In this document: positions 5,695-13,376 of the stretch, piece by piece | Numbering within the stretch: position 1 is the stretch's first letter | Layout of the letters: every line of letters begins with the position of its first letter | From: Peptococcus simiae | GTDB taxonomy: Bacteria > Bacillota > Peptococcia > Peptococcales > Peptococcaceae | Assembly: GCF_046097595.1 (NCBI RefSeq) | Contig: NZ_JBJUVG010000018.1 | Coordinates: 1-19,656 of the forward strand | Direction of reading: 5' to 3' | Length of the DNA: 19,656 nucleotides | Program-made: the position numbers and the translations under genes | Notes under the pieces: model-generated | What the model saw: only the letters and a program-made list of their open reading frames with translations | The model's database searches: none | Told to the model about the DNA's origin: nothing

Positions 5695-7167
5695 TTAGTC
5701 GCAGATGCAGCCGTCCTCACTTTCCGCCAGGGCCTCTTCCAGGGCATCCCGGACGGCCTTGAGGATGTGGTAGCGGGCCTCGGGCTTGCTGTTGGCATCC
5801 ACCACCTGCCAGGGCACCGCCTTGCTTGTCCGGGCCACCATTTCCGCCATGGCCTCGGTGTAGGCCTCGTACTTATTGTAGTTGCGCCAGTCCTCATCGG
5901 TCAGCTTGTAGCGCTTGTCCGGGTCCTTGGCCCGGTCAATGAGCCGGTCATTCTGGACCGCCTTATCAATAACCAGCAAAAACTTCAGCACCAGCACCTG
6001 CCCCCGGACCAGGCTTTCCTCCATGGCTACAATCTCATCATACGCCTCGCTGATCCGTTCGGTCGGCGTCAGGCCCTCGACCCGCTCCACCAGGACCCGG
6101 CCATAGTAGGACCGGTCAAAGATGGTCAGGTGTCCCTTTTCCGGGAAGTCCCGGTAAAAGCGACCCAGGTAGTGCCGGTCCAGGTCCGCCTGGGAAGGGG
6201 CCGCCACCGTTGCCACATGAAAGCCCCGGGGGTCCATCTGCCGGGTCACCCGGCGGATGGTGCCCCCCTTACCGGCCGTATCCGTCCCCTCAAAGACAAT
6301 CACCACCGGTATCTGCCGCCGGTGTAGGGCCTTTAAGAGCCGGCCCAGGTCCTTCTGCAAGGGGGCCAGGTCCTCAGGCGCCTTGGGCTTTACCGGGTCC
6401 AGGGGTGGATAATTCCCGGCCGGCAGGGGGTCATCCGCCGGGTCCGGCTGGGCCAGGTGGGCCTTTAGAGCCCTGATAATCTCCCGCAGGGCCGCCTTGG
6501 CCGCCCGCTTCTAGTGGCGGGTGTTTAAGACCTGCCAGGGCGCCCAGTCAAAATTCGTCGCCGACAGGACTCGGTCATAATGGGCCAGGTGGTCCTCATA
6601 ATAGGCCAGGGGCAGGGCATTGGTCACCAGCTCCTGCCGGGCCGCCGGAGTCGTCTCTGCCGCCAGCTGGTCCCGCCTTTTGGCCACCCGCTTGGCCAGG
6701 TCCGCCCGGGTCTGGTGGAGGAAAAACTTCATAATAAGCGTCCCGTCCCGGACCAGGAGCCGCTCAAAAAAGCGGATATCCGCCAGGTAGCCTTCATAAG
6801 TGGCCGCATCCTCCTCCAGGGCCCGGAGCATCTCATAATACTGGCTCCGGTCAAAAAAGACCAGCTCGCCCCGGTCCGGCGCCGCCCGCATATACCGCCA
6901 GAGAAAGGTATGGGCCCGTTCCCGGCTGGTTGGCGCCTCAAAAAGCTCCACCCGGTAGTGCTTGGGGTCCAAGTCCCGGACCAGCCGGGAGAGGAGCTTG
7001 CCCTTGCCCACACACTCCCAGCCGTCAATAATCACCAGGGCCGAACGCTTGCTCGCCGAAATGGCCCGCTGGAGGACCGCTAACTCTTCGCCCAAGTCTT
7101 CCAAAGAAGCCTCATCCTTGGCCAATCCTTCCGGGCCCACCCCGTCTAATTGAATCTTTTCTATCAT
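5695..7167 (-). pseudogene. Two-domain polyphosphate kinase 2 (polyphosphate:AMP phosphotransferase type), interrupted by an in-frame amber codon
   Basis: The start at 7167 (ATG) follows AAAGGAGGG; upstream codons are leader. Codons 1-218 encode one PPK2 domain (Walker A-like DGWECVGKGK around Lys55; FFDRSQY with Asp106), then TAG at 6511-6513 is codon 219. The same frame continues without another stop to TAA at 5695 and encodes a second PPK2 domain with Walker A EGTDTAGKGG (Lys300) and Walker B IFDRSYYGR (Asp351). If the amber codon is sense, the product is 490 residues, the usual size of class II fused PPK2 enzymes, which phosphorylate AMP to ADP with polyphosphate and carry the active site in the C-terminal half. 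Here that half is cut off. No good restart exists (TTG at 6360 has only a poor GAGG). Recent nonsense mutation, readthrough or sequencing error are the options. TAG is an ordinary stop in the ATPase gene at 13366. Confidence 0.85.
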
Positions 7168-7316
7168 TATATAGCCCTCCTTTTCGGCCATGATCCGGCC
7201 CGGCTCCGCCGGGTCCGGTCTTACCCTCCACATACCTCAGCCCCGGCCCTTTCATGCAAAAAAGAAGCAAATATTGACAAAATAGCTACAAAGCCCGGAA
7301 AAACCCGGCCCCTAGC

Positions 7317-7345
7317 TTGATTTTACAAATCACCGTTGATATAAT
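7317..7345 (+). promoter_or_regulatory. Promoter of the S-layer-like gene
   Basis: TTGATT (7317-7322), 17 bases, TATAAT (7340-7345). It is the only strong promoter before the gene and leaves a leader of about 350 bases. Confidence 0.75.
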
Positions 7346-7351
7346 AAGTTC

Positions 7352-7703
7352 GAACCCTATTCATCAGGCCCTTTTTGGCCTGCCTGTCACCGGCATAACG
7401 ACCAACCATCCGTTTCGCCGGCAGCAGCCGGGGGTATGTATGTTTTATAAGGTTCAGCCGGAAAATCCGGCACCAGTATGATCCATAGCAAAAAAACGTC
7501 GAAAGGGGGAGTTTGGCCACAGCATAACTCTTTCGCCGCCACTACATATTGTAGACGGCAACGTCGCAAGACGGCGTGGATGATACTTGTTGGCTTTGAG
7601 GCGGCGAGTCCTCATGTAAGCCCAGCGCACCCGACGCAGAGGGTTAGACTGCAACCCCTGCAGGTGGGGATTACCTGCATATCATATTTGGGAGGGAAAT
7701 ATA
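7352..7703 (+). promoter_or_regulatory. Long structured 5' leader of the S-layer-like mRNA
   Basis: No gene is seen in this 350-base leader, but many stems are: CAGGCC/GGCCTG (7365-7382), GCCGGA/TCCGGC (7457-7471), CGCCGCC/GGCGGCG (7534-7540 with 7600-7606) enclosing CTACA/TGTAG (7542-7554) and CGTC-GCAA-GACG (7562-7573). Next come GCAG-A-GGGTT/AACCCCTGC (7636-7661) and GCAGGT/ACCTGC (7660-7678), whose stems share bases 7660-7661. The ribosome site GGGAGGG (7690-7696) follows the last hairpin. Long stable leaders are known for abundant S-layer mRNAs. It does not match a riboswitch class I recognise. Confidence 0.6.
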
Positions 7704-9935
7704 TTGAAAAAGACAACTAAAAAAGTAGTCAGCCTACTGACTATCCTGTCTTTCCTGCTCACCTTAGTACCGGCAGCCGTTTTTGCTGCTGATACGACTC
7801 CTGCAAAAGACGCTTCTTTTGTTGAAGTTGAAGACAGCACTGTAGATGTTGGCGGTTCCACTGAAGTTCGCGTAGGCTTAAAGGCTGCTGCAGGTGCAGA
7901 TGCCACAGTTGCCGGTTATGATATCGTTGTATGGGCCGGCTCTACGACTTCTGCTAATGATACCGTAGAATTTACCGGTGCAGAAAAGGCTAATGATAAC
8001 ATTACAGGCGTTTATAAAATTACAGAGGTTAAAGACGGCCTAAATGCTGTAAAGGCTAAATTCAACAAATCCGGTTCTTACCAATTAAACGCTGCTATCG
8101 TTCCGACCGATAAATTAGCTGGTTTAGAAAAAGTTTCTGACTTAGCTCAATATCGGATTAGCACCAATGAAGCAGCTAAAGTAACCGTGGAATCTTCCAA
8201 TGTAATTAAAGCCTTTGCTGTGTATAATGACAATGGGGCTTTATTGGCTGAGTTTAATGCTGATGAATCTGTAAGCAACAAAGAAATTACTGTCAATGCT
8301 AACGGTTTAACTCCAACCAAGTTAGTGGTTAAAGCTTGGAAAGATAAAGAAAAAACCATTGCTGCAGACAGAAATACTGAAGTTCGCTTTGACACCAACT
8401 CTGCTAACTTAAAACTCAACACCACCAGTGAAAAAATCAGCTACAAAGGCGAAGCTGAAGTCAAATTAACTGGGGATGTATATGGCACCTACAAACTCTA
8501 CATTGCTGTTGGCGATGTAGAAGGGACCTTAAATAAGGTAATTGTATCTGAATCTGTTGCTTCCACCATCGAAACTTCTAAAACAGCTGCCAAAGCTTTT
8601 GCTTGGGATGCTGATTTCAGAACTAAAGGCATGGAAGACTTTGTTCAATTCATCGTTAAAGATATTAACGGTAACGTGATTCAGGATACTCCGGCTGATG
8701 AACCTGCTTTTGTAAAACAAAACAGTGATACCCCTTATGTAAAAGTCCTTGATAAACCGTCCAACATGAAAGTGGATGACAAGGACTTCTACCTGAAAAA
8801 GGTTGACGGAAAAGATTACTTTACCTTAGTTGCTAATAAAGAACTTAAGGTAGGTAAATACACCGTTCAAGTAGCCCTGAAAAATGGGAAAAAAGCGGTT
8901 GCTAGCTTTGAAATCGCTAAATTTGGTACTGCTAAAGAACTGAAAATCGACTATAATACTGAAACCGTTCAATTAGGCGATAAAAATGTTAAAGCTCCGG
9001 ATATCGTTTTTGTTGACGAAAACGGTGTTCAAAAGAAAGCTGCTAAACGTGTATCCTTAGGGTATGCCGGATATGCTGTTGAGGACTTTAAAACCGAAGA
9101 TGGTAGCTTTAAAGTTAAAGGTGATGAAAAATATCTCGGTTCTAAAATTGTCGTGACTGCTGTTGCAGAACGTGAAGGTTTAGTGGCTAAAGCTAATCTG
9201 ACCGTTGCTCAAGACGGTCGTAGCATGAAGTTTGCCAGCAACAAGGGTGTTGTTGGTGCTAATAACAAAGTAGACTTCCAACTCGTCGATGGCGATGGCA
9301 AAACCGTTAGCCTCGGTGGTAATTACGAGAACTCCGCTGTTGTTATCGAAAAAGTTAGCGACGATACCGCTAAGGTCTCTGCTTCTGTTACCGCATACGG
9401 TGACTTAAAAGAAAAAGGGATTGGTACCTTAAGTCTGACCTCTGACAAACCGGTTACCGCTGATATCGCTGTATATGTTAGCAATCAATACGGTAAATTC
9501 TATGCAGGCAACCTGACCTACACCTTCGGTAAAGATGTTTCCAACGTTGGCCGTGCTGTTGTTATGACCATCGGCAGCAAAGACGTTATCGTTGACAACA
9601 ACGTTGTTGCCATCGATACTGCTGCTATCATCAAAAACGAACGCACCTTCGTTCCTTTCCGTGCCTTAGCTGAAGCTTTCGGTGCTAAAGTTGACTGGAA
9701 CGAAAAAGACAAAACTGTCACCACTGAATTAGACGGTAAGAAAATTGTCATGACCGTTGACAAAAAAGAATACAAAGTAAACGACAAAGAAATGACCATG
9801 GACGTAGCTCCGTACATCAATGGCGATAGCCGCACCATGATCCCTGTCCGTTTCGCAGCTGAAGGCCTCGGTTTCACCGTCACCCCGACCTACAACACCG
9901 ATGGCACCACCGCTAGCGTTGTATTCATCAAATAA
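7704..9935 (+). CDS. Abundant secreted S-layer-like protein with C-terminal stalk domain
   Basis: This 743-residue protein starts at TTG, 7 bases after GGGAGGG. It has a signal peptide (MKKTTKKVVSLLTILSFLLT, cleavage near VFA-AD at 28-29), then about 580 residues of beta-rich, lysine- and valine-rich Ig-like repeats. The end (616-743) is a copper-amine-oxidase N-like domain with the paired motifs ERTFVPFRALAEAFGAKVDW and RTMIPVRFAAEGLGFTV. No copper site or enzyme activity is implied by this domain; it is common in clostridial surface proteins. No SLH or LPXTG anchor is visible. The gene uses a narrow codon set (GCT, GTT, AAA, TTA), unlike its G+C-rich neighbours, as expected for very high expression. 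The long leader supports this. The S-layer role is inferred. Confidence 0.8.
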   Translation: MKKTTKKVVSLLTILSFLLTLVPAAVFAADTTPAKDASFVEVEDSTVDVGGSTEVRVGLKAAAGADATVAGYDIVVWAGSTTSANDTVEFTGAEKANDNITGVYKITEVKDGLNAVKAKFNKSGSYQLNAAIVPTDKLAGLEKVSDLAQYRISTNEAAKVTVESSNVIKAFAVYNDNGALLAEFNADESVSNKEITVNANGLTPTKLVVKAWKDKEKTIAADRNTEVRFDTNSANLKLNTTSEKISYKGEAEVKLTGDVYGTYKLYIAVGDVEGTLNKVIVSESVASTIETSKTAAKAFAWDADFRTKGMEDFVQFIVKDINGNVIQDTPADEPAFVKQNSDTPYVKVLDKPSNMKVDDKDFYLKKVDGKDYFTLVANKELKVGKYTVQVALKNGKKAVASFEIAKFGTAKELKIDYNTETVQLGDKNVKAPDIVFVDENGVQKKAAKRVSLGYAGYAVEDFKTEDGSFKVKGDEKYLGSKIVVTAVAEREGLVAKANLTVAQDGRSMKFASNKGVVGANNKVDFQLVDGDGKTVSLGGNYENSAVVIEKVSDDTAKVSASVTAYGDLKEKGIGTLSLTSDKPVTADIAVYVSNQYGKFYAGNLTYTFGKDVSNVGRAVVMTIGSKDVIVDNNVVAIDTAAIIKNERTFVPFRALAEAFGAKVDWNEKDKTVTTELDGKKIVMTVDKKEYKVNDKEMTMDVAPYINGDSRTMIPVRFAAEGLGFTVTPTYNTDGTTASVVFIK

Positions 9936-9956
9936 TTTCAGGTCACTGAAATTTGA

Positions 9957-9987
9957 AGCAAGCAGCTCCGGCTGCTTGCTTTTTTTT
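9957..9987 (+). terminator. Terminator of the S-layer-like gene
   Basis: AGCAAGCAGC / GCTGCTTGCT with loop TCCG and a run of eight T. A second hairpin AATTTCAG / CTGAAATT (9934-9953) starts within the stop codon. Confidence 0.95.
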
Positions 9988-10007
9988 CTGCCCTTATTTG
10001 GGCGCAT

Positions 10008-10049
10008 AAGAATAAGCCAGCCGGTTCTGTACAGCTGGCTTATTCTTTT
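10008..10049. terminator. Bidirectional terminator between the convergent genes
   Basis: A perfect 14-bp stem AAGAATAAGCCAGC / GCTGGCTTATTCTT around a 12-base loop lies between the plus-strand S-layer-like gene and the minus-strand gene ending at 10129. Confidence 0.75.
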
Positions 10050-10128
10050 AAAGCCTGGATAATGGACCTGTCTGCTTTTCTTAGCCTCATTCGGTATTCG
10101 CTCATCGTTTCATAGATAAGCGGGGTTA

Positions 10129-10452
10129 TTAAATCCTATCCTCCTGGGACTCTGGTTCGTCTTTGGCGGTGCAGGCATACTTCTTCTTTAAGCGGGCTAA
10201 GAACTTTTCGCCCTCTAATAGCTGGTCTTTGGCCAGGCTTTCTAAGCCTTGCTCAAGGGCCTTTGCTTCAAAAACCTGCGCCTTTTCCGGCCATAAATCT
10301 CTAATGGCATCAGGGCCTATTTCTTTTACCGCAAGACTAGGCGGGTGGCTATTTTTCCCTGCTTCTTGGGAAGCCTCGAGGGCTTCTACAAACTTTCTAA
10401 CGCCTTCCTCATCTTCAATTAAGATTTCCTCAAGAAAGCTTTTGCTGGTCAC
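10129..10452 (-). CDS. Unknown 107-residue protein
   Basis: The frame opens at a GTG at 10461, but the GTG at 10452 is preferred because AAGAGGTG then sits 6 bases upstream. The product (MTSKSFLEEILIEDEEGVRK onward) is charged and mostly helical, with no signal peptide or membrane segment, and ends in a Lys-rich stretch with one Cys (KKKYACTAKDEPESQE). I do not recognise the family; size and charge recall antitoxin or chaperone-like proteins, without further support. Behind it a frame could encode MSEYRMRLRKADRSIIQALK near 10053-10115, but without a ribosome site. It is transcribed against the surface-protein genes from its own good promoter, and lies exactly between the intact and the decayed surface-protein copies. 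Confidence 0.65.
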   Translation of the reverse strand: MTSKSFLEEILIEDEEGVRKFVEALEASQEAGKNSHPPSLAVKEIGPDAIRDLWPEKAQVFEAKALEQGLESLAKDQLLEGEKFLARLKKKYACTAKDEPESQEDRI

Positions 10453-10528
10453 GATTATCACCTCTTAAGTATTAGTTACAGCCCTTGCTAGCGGAGACTT
10501 TTAGGGCTTTGCTGATGGATATATTTAT

Positions 10529-10557
10529 ATCATATTCCTTACCTGCATTGAAGACAA
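10529..10557 (-). promoter_or_regulatory. Promoter of the unknown minus-strand gene
   Basis: Minus strand TTGTCT (10557-10552), 17 bases, TATGAT (10534-10529). The leader of about 70 bases contains AGCCCT / AGGGCT. Confidence 0.7.
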
Positions 10558-10584
10558 GGATCCCTTGTCACTATTCTCTATAAG

Positions 10585-11774
10585 ATGGCCGGTTCTAGCC
10601 AGTCTGAATCCAGCCAAATCAAGAATGAAAAAGACGCCCCGGTGACCTATGCCAATTTTGAACAAGTGACCCTTGGGAGGCAAAGGTCTTCAAAAATGAC
10701 GACATGGACGAAACCCTGGCCCTGGACAAGGCGGCCAAGGCTGAAGTCTATGTCGATGGCGTGGCCAACCGGCCGGCTAAAATGGTCTTAGACCGGGACG
10801 GCCTGGTCCGCGATAAGAAGGACCAAAAGGTTTATGTTACCTTTGATAAGGACTTTAGCCCGGCTAAGGCTGATAAGGTTGAGCTGCAAGTGGCTGCCTA
10901 TACCGACAAGGATGCTAAATTAGACCTTGGTGGGGATAAGGCTGCCTATACCGTTACCGAGATTTCTAAAAAAGGGGTGGAATTGACCATTAATCCGGTC
11001 AAGGGTGCTGCCTACTACACCGTTTCCTATGTCAGCGATGGCAAGACCGTTGCCGACCTGACCCAGAAACTCCCCGTTGGCGCTGACTTCTCTGCCGCCA
11101 GCGAACTGGTCTTAGACTTTGGCAAAGACACCGTTGAACCCGGTGAAAAAATCGCCCCCAAGGTCTACCTGAAGAATAAAGACGGCGAAACCATGGACGT
11201 ATCCGGCCGGGCCACCTTTGCCTATGCCGGTGATGCTCTTGAAGAAAAAGGCCGGGAAAAGGGCGGCTTTACCGTCAAAAATGATAAGAAATACATCGGC
11301 AGCCAAATCACCGTTACCGCTGTTGACGGGACCCGGGCTGTCACCAAGACCCTGACCGTTGGCAAGGCTGTCGCCCCGGTTGAAAAGAAAAATGTGGTCC
11401 TCTCCATTAACTCCAAAGATATGCTGGTCAATGGGGAAAAAGTCTTAATCGACGCCCCGGCCGTCATCAATAACAGCCGGACCTTCGTTCCCCTCCGGGC
11501 TGTTGCTGAAGCCTTTGGCGTGAAAGTCGACTATGACAATGCCAGCCGGTCCATCACCCTGACCCAGGGGGACAAGGTGGTTAAAATGACCGTTGACAAC
11601 AAGGCCTACACCGTCAATGGGCTAGCCCACAACATGGACGTGGCCCCCTACATCGTTGCCCAAGCCGGCCGGACCATGGTCCCTGCCCGCTTTGCCGCTG
11701 AACCCTTCGGCTTTGTGGCTGATTTCACCCAAAACACCGATGGCAGCACGGCCAACGTACTCTTCCACAACTAA
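10585..11774 (+). pseudogene. Decayed S-layer-like paralogue: no signal peptide, one frameshift
   Basis: The main frame (10704-11774, 356 codons) matches both the 7704 protein and the partial protein at 18885. Shared stretches are KGAAYYTVSYV, LPVGADFS, the KKYIGSQITVTAV segment and a C-terminal stalk domain (SRTFVPLRAVAEAFGVKVDY, RTMVPARFAAEPFGF). Its ATG at 10704 has no ribosome site. The sequence upstream continues in another frame (10585: MAGSSQSESSQIKNEKDAPV, ending NFEQVTLG), and the two frames join if one G is added to GGG at 10675-10677, giving VTLGEAKVFKNDDMDETLAL. Further upstream a stop closes the frame and no signal peptide, ribosome site or promoter is found. The gene has thus lost its 5' end and carries a 1-base deletion, unless the G-run is a sequencing error. 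Codon use is G+C-rich, unlike the intact paralogue. Confidence 0.78.
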
Positions 11775-11790
11775 ATAAGGTTTTCAGCAA

Positions 11791-11832
11791 AGACCGGGTC
11801 CGAAGCCTTCAGCTTCCGGGCCCGGCCTTTTT
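11791..11832 (+). terminator. Terminator after the decayed paralogue
   Basis: GACCGGGTCCGAAGC and GCTTCCGGGCCCGGCC form a long G+C-rich stem with small irregularities, followed by TTTTT. Confidence 0.8.
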
Positions 11833-11881
11833 GTATGTTGAGGGCGGACCTGAAAAACAAATATAGCTAAAATAAAATTAC

Positions 11882-11911
11882 TTGTTGCATTAGTCTGAAC
11901 AATGTGATAAT
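11882..11911 (+). promoter_or_regulatory. Promoter of a small transcript
   Basis: TTGTTG (11882-11887), 18-base spacer, GATAAT (11906-11911) with TG extension at 11903-11904. Confidence 0.6.
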
Positions 11912-12063
11912 CTTAAAGCAAGAAGAACCGAGTCAGTGCACCACCAGAGAGAACGCCTTTAGCGAATGATGGAGCCTCATACCTGTATCTGTTGCAAGTT
12001 AGCAGTCAAAAAATCCATAATAGTTGATTATACCTTTGTCATGTATTATTGGAGGCAAATAAA

Positions 12064-12138
12064 CTGAAATACTGTTTATCCTATCCATGCATCGGAAGTA
12101 CCTTAAAAAAGGCTCCTGACCATAAGATTGTGGCATGA
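12064..12138 (+). CDS. Possible 24-residue peptide starting at CTG
   Basis: GGAGG at 12051-12055 is followed 8 bases later by CTG and an open frame of 24 codons to TGA, 20 bases before the terminator stem. The peptide starts MKYCLSYPCIGSTLKK (two Cys, basic). CTG starts are rare, and no ATG, GTG or TTG lies in this frame at a workable distance from the ribosome site. I cannot assign a function. Confidence 0.25.
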   Translation: MKYCLSYPCIGSTLKKAPDHKIVA

Positions 12139-12158
12139 CAACTGATTCGGCCATCCGG

Positions 12159-12187
12159 GCACCTGCTTTTTAGCAGGTGCTTTTTTT
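12159..12187 (+). terminator. Terminator of the small transcript
   Basis: GCACCTGCT / AGCAGGTGC with loop TTTT and seven T. Confidence 0.95.
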
Positions 12188-12242
12188 GTGCAGAAAATTT
12201 ACAGGTACCATACCTTGGCAGGGCTTTCCCTTTACATTCTCT

Positions 12243-12251
12243 TGTTAGAAT
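12243..12251 (+). promoter_or_regulatory. Extended -10 promoter of the ABC importer operon
   Basis: TG, T, TAGAAT (12246-12251); no good -35. The start near 12258 gives a 40-base leader. Confidence 0.45.
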
Positions 12252-12297
12252 ATTCCTTGTTGAAATGTTTAAGACAAAAATAGGGAGGCGGGCCGCC

Positions 12298-13368
12298 TTG
12301 GCTTTTATTGAGCTGAAGAATATTCGCAAGAAATACGAAAATAATGCAGACTATACGGTCCATGATTTTAACCTGGATATTGAGAAGGGTGAATTTATCG
12401 TCTTTGTAGGTCCTTCCGGCTGTGGTAAGTCCACCACGCTGCGGATGATTGCCGGCCTGGAGGATATTACCGAAGGGGATCTTATGATTGGCGGCGAACG
12501 GATGAATGACCGGCCGCCCAAGGACCGGCAGGTGGCCATGGTCTTCCAATCTTATGCCCTCTTCCCCTTTTTAACGGTCTATGACAATATCGGCTTTGGG
12601 CTAAAGATCCGTAAGGAAGACAAGCAGGCCCGGGATGAAAAAATCCGTCGGGCCTCGGGTATACTGGGCCTGGATAACTACCTGGACAAAAAGCCGGGCG
12701 ACTTATCCGGTGGCCAAAAGCAGCGGGTCGCCCTGGGCCGGGCCATTGTCAACCAGGCGCCGGTCTTTCTCATGGACGAACCGCTGAGTAACTTAGACGC
12801 TAAGCTCCGGGGCCAGATGCGGGAAGAAATCGTCCACCTCCACCGGGAGGTAGGGGCGACGACCATCTATGTCACCCACGACCAAATCGAGGCCATGACC
12901 ATGGGCGACCGGATTGTGGTCTTAAAGGATGGGCATATCATGCAGGTGGGCACTCCGGAAGAAATCTACAACAACCCGGCCAATGCCTTTGTGGCCAGCT
13001 TTATCGGGACCCCACCCATGAACTTTGTCCAGGGGGATATCCATGACGGCTGCCTGCACATGAAGGATGGCCAGCGGCTCTGCGATGTAACCGATGATGT
13101 GGCTGCCCGCAACAGCCAGGTCACTGTGGGCATCCGGCCGGAAACCGTTGAATTTGCCAAGCATGCTGACCAGGGGGTGGCGGCCACTGTTGAACGGGCC
13201 GAGCTCCTGGGCGCGGACTACAACCTCTATGTCAATATTGACGGGAGCCGGGTGATTATCCGCCGGGGGGTTGCAGACGGGCCCTTCCAGGAAGGGGATC
13301 AGTTAAACCTGACCTTTCCCCTGGAAGCCCTCTACCTCTTTGACCAACAGACCGGCGCACGCTTGTAG
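12298..13368 (+). CDS. ABC importer ATPase, UgpC/MsmK/MalK type
   Basis: The frame opens at an ATG (12265) without a ribosome site; TTG at 12298 is preferred because AGGGAGG lies 9 bases before it and the protein then starts MAFIELKNIRKKYE, the normal start of this family (356 residues). Walker A GPSGCGKST (Lys44), Q-loop Gln84, signature LSGGQ (136-140), Walker B FLMDEP (Asp160, Glu161) and switch His194 are all intact. Residues ~235-356 form the C-terminal TOBE/regulatory region typical of carbohydrate and glycerol-3-phosphate importers. It hydrolyses ATP at the inner membrane face to drive the two permeases encoded next. Its TAG stop (13366-13368) overlaps the ribosome site of the next gene, so translation is probably coupled. 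Confidence 0.93.
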   Translation: MAFIELKNIRKKYENNADYTVHDFNLDIEKGEFIVFVGPSGCGKSTTLRMIAGLEDITEGDLMIGGERMNDRPPKDRQVAMVFQSYALFPFLTVYDNIGFGLKIRKEDKQARDEKIRRASGILGLDNYLDKKPGDLSGGQKQRVALGRAIVNQAPVFLMDEPLSNLDAKLRGQMREEIVHLHREVGATTIYVTHDQIEAMTMGDRIVVLKDGHIMQVGTPEEIYNNPANAFVASFIGTPPMNFVQGDIHDGCLHMKDGQRLCDVTDDVAARNSQVTVGIRPETVEFAKHADQGVAATVERAELLGADYNLYVNIDGSRVIIRRGVADGPFQEGDQLNLTFPLEALYLFDQQTGARL

Positions 13369-13376
13369 GAGGGCCT

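Larger units (their letters stand above)
11918..12187 (+). ncRNA. Putative structured RNA or small-peptide mRNA of about 270 bases
   Basis: A promoter and a strong terminator (12159-12187) delimit a transcript with no ORF of normal size. The first part folds locally: CGC-CTTTA-GCG (near 11955-11965) is enclosed by GCACCACCA / TGATGGAGC with two mismatches. The 3' part has a clean ribosome site GGAGG (12051-12055). I compared it by eye with the common riboswitch and housekeeping RNA signatures (TPP, SAM, c-di-GMP, T-box, 6S, SRP, tmRNA) and saw no match. It ends before the importer operon promoter, so it is a separate unit rather than that operon's leader, unless the terminator is conditional. 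Confidence 0.45.

Noticed and set aside
7352..7703. Known riboswitch (c-di-GMP, c-di-AMP, cobalamin) in the S-layer leader
   Set aside because: Stems are present but none of the conserved core strings of these classes could be found by eye.
10053..10128. Short minus-strand frame behind the 107-residue gene, containing MSEYRMRLRKADRSIIQALK
   Set aside because: The helical, charged translation is suggestive, but no ribosome site precedes the ATG and the frame opens only at a stop next to the previous gene's end.
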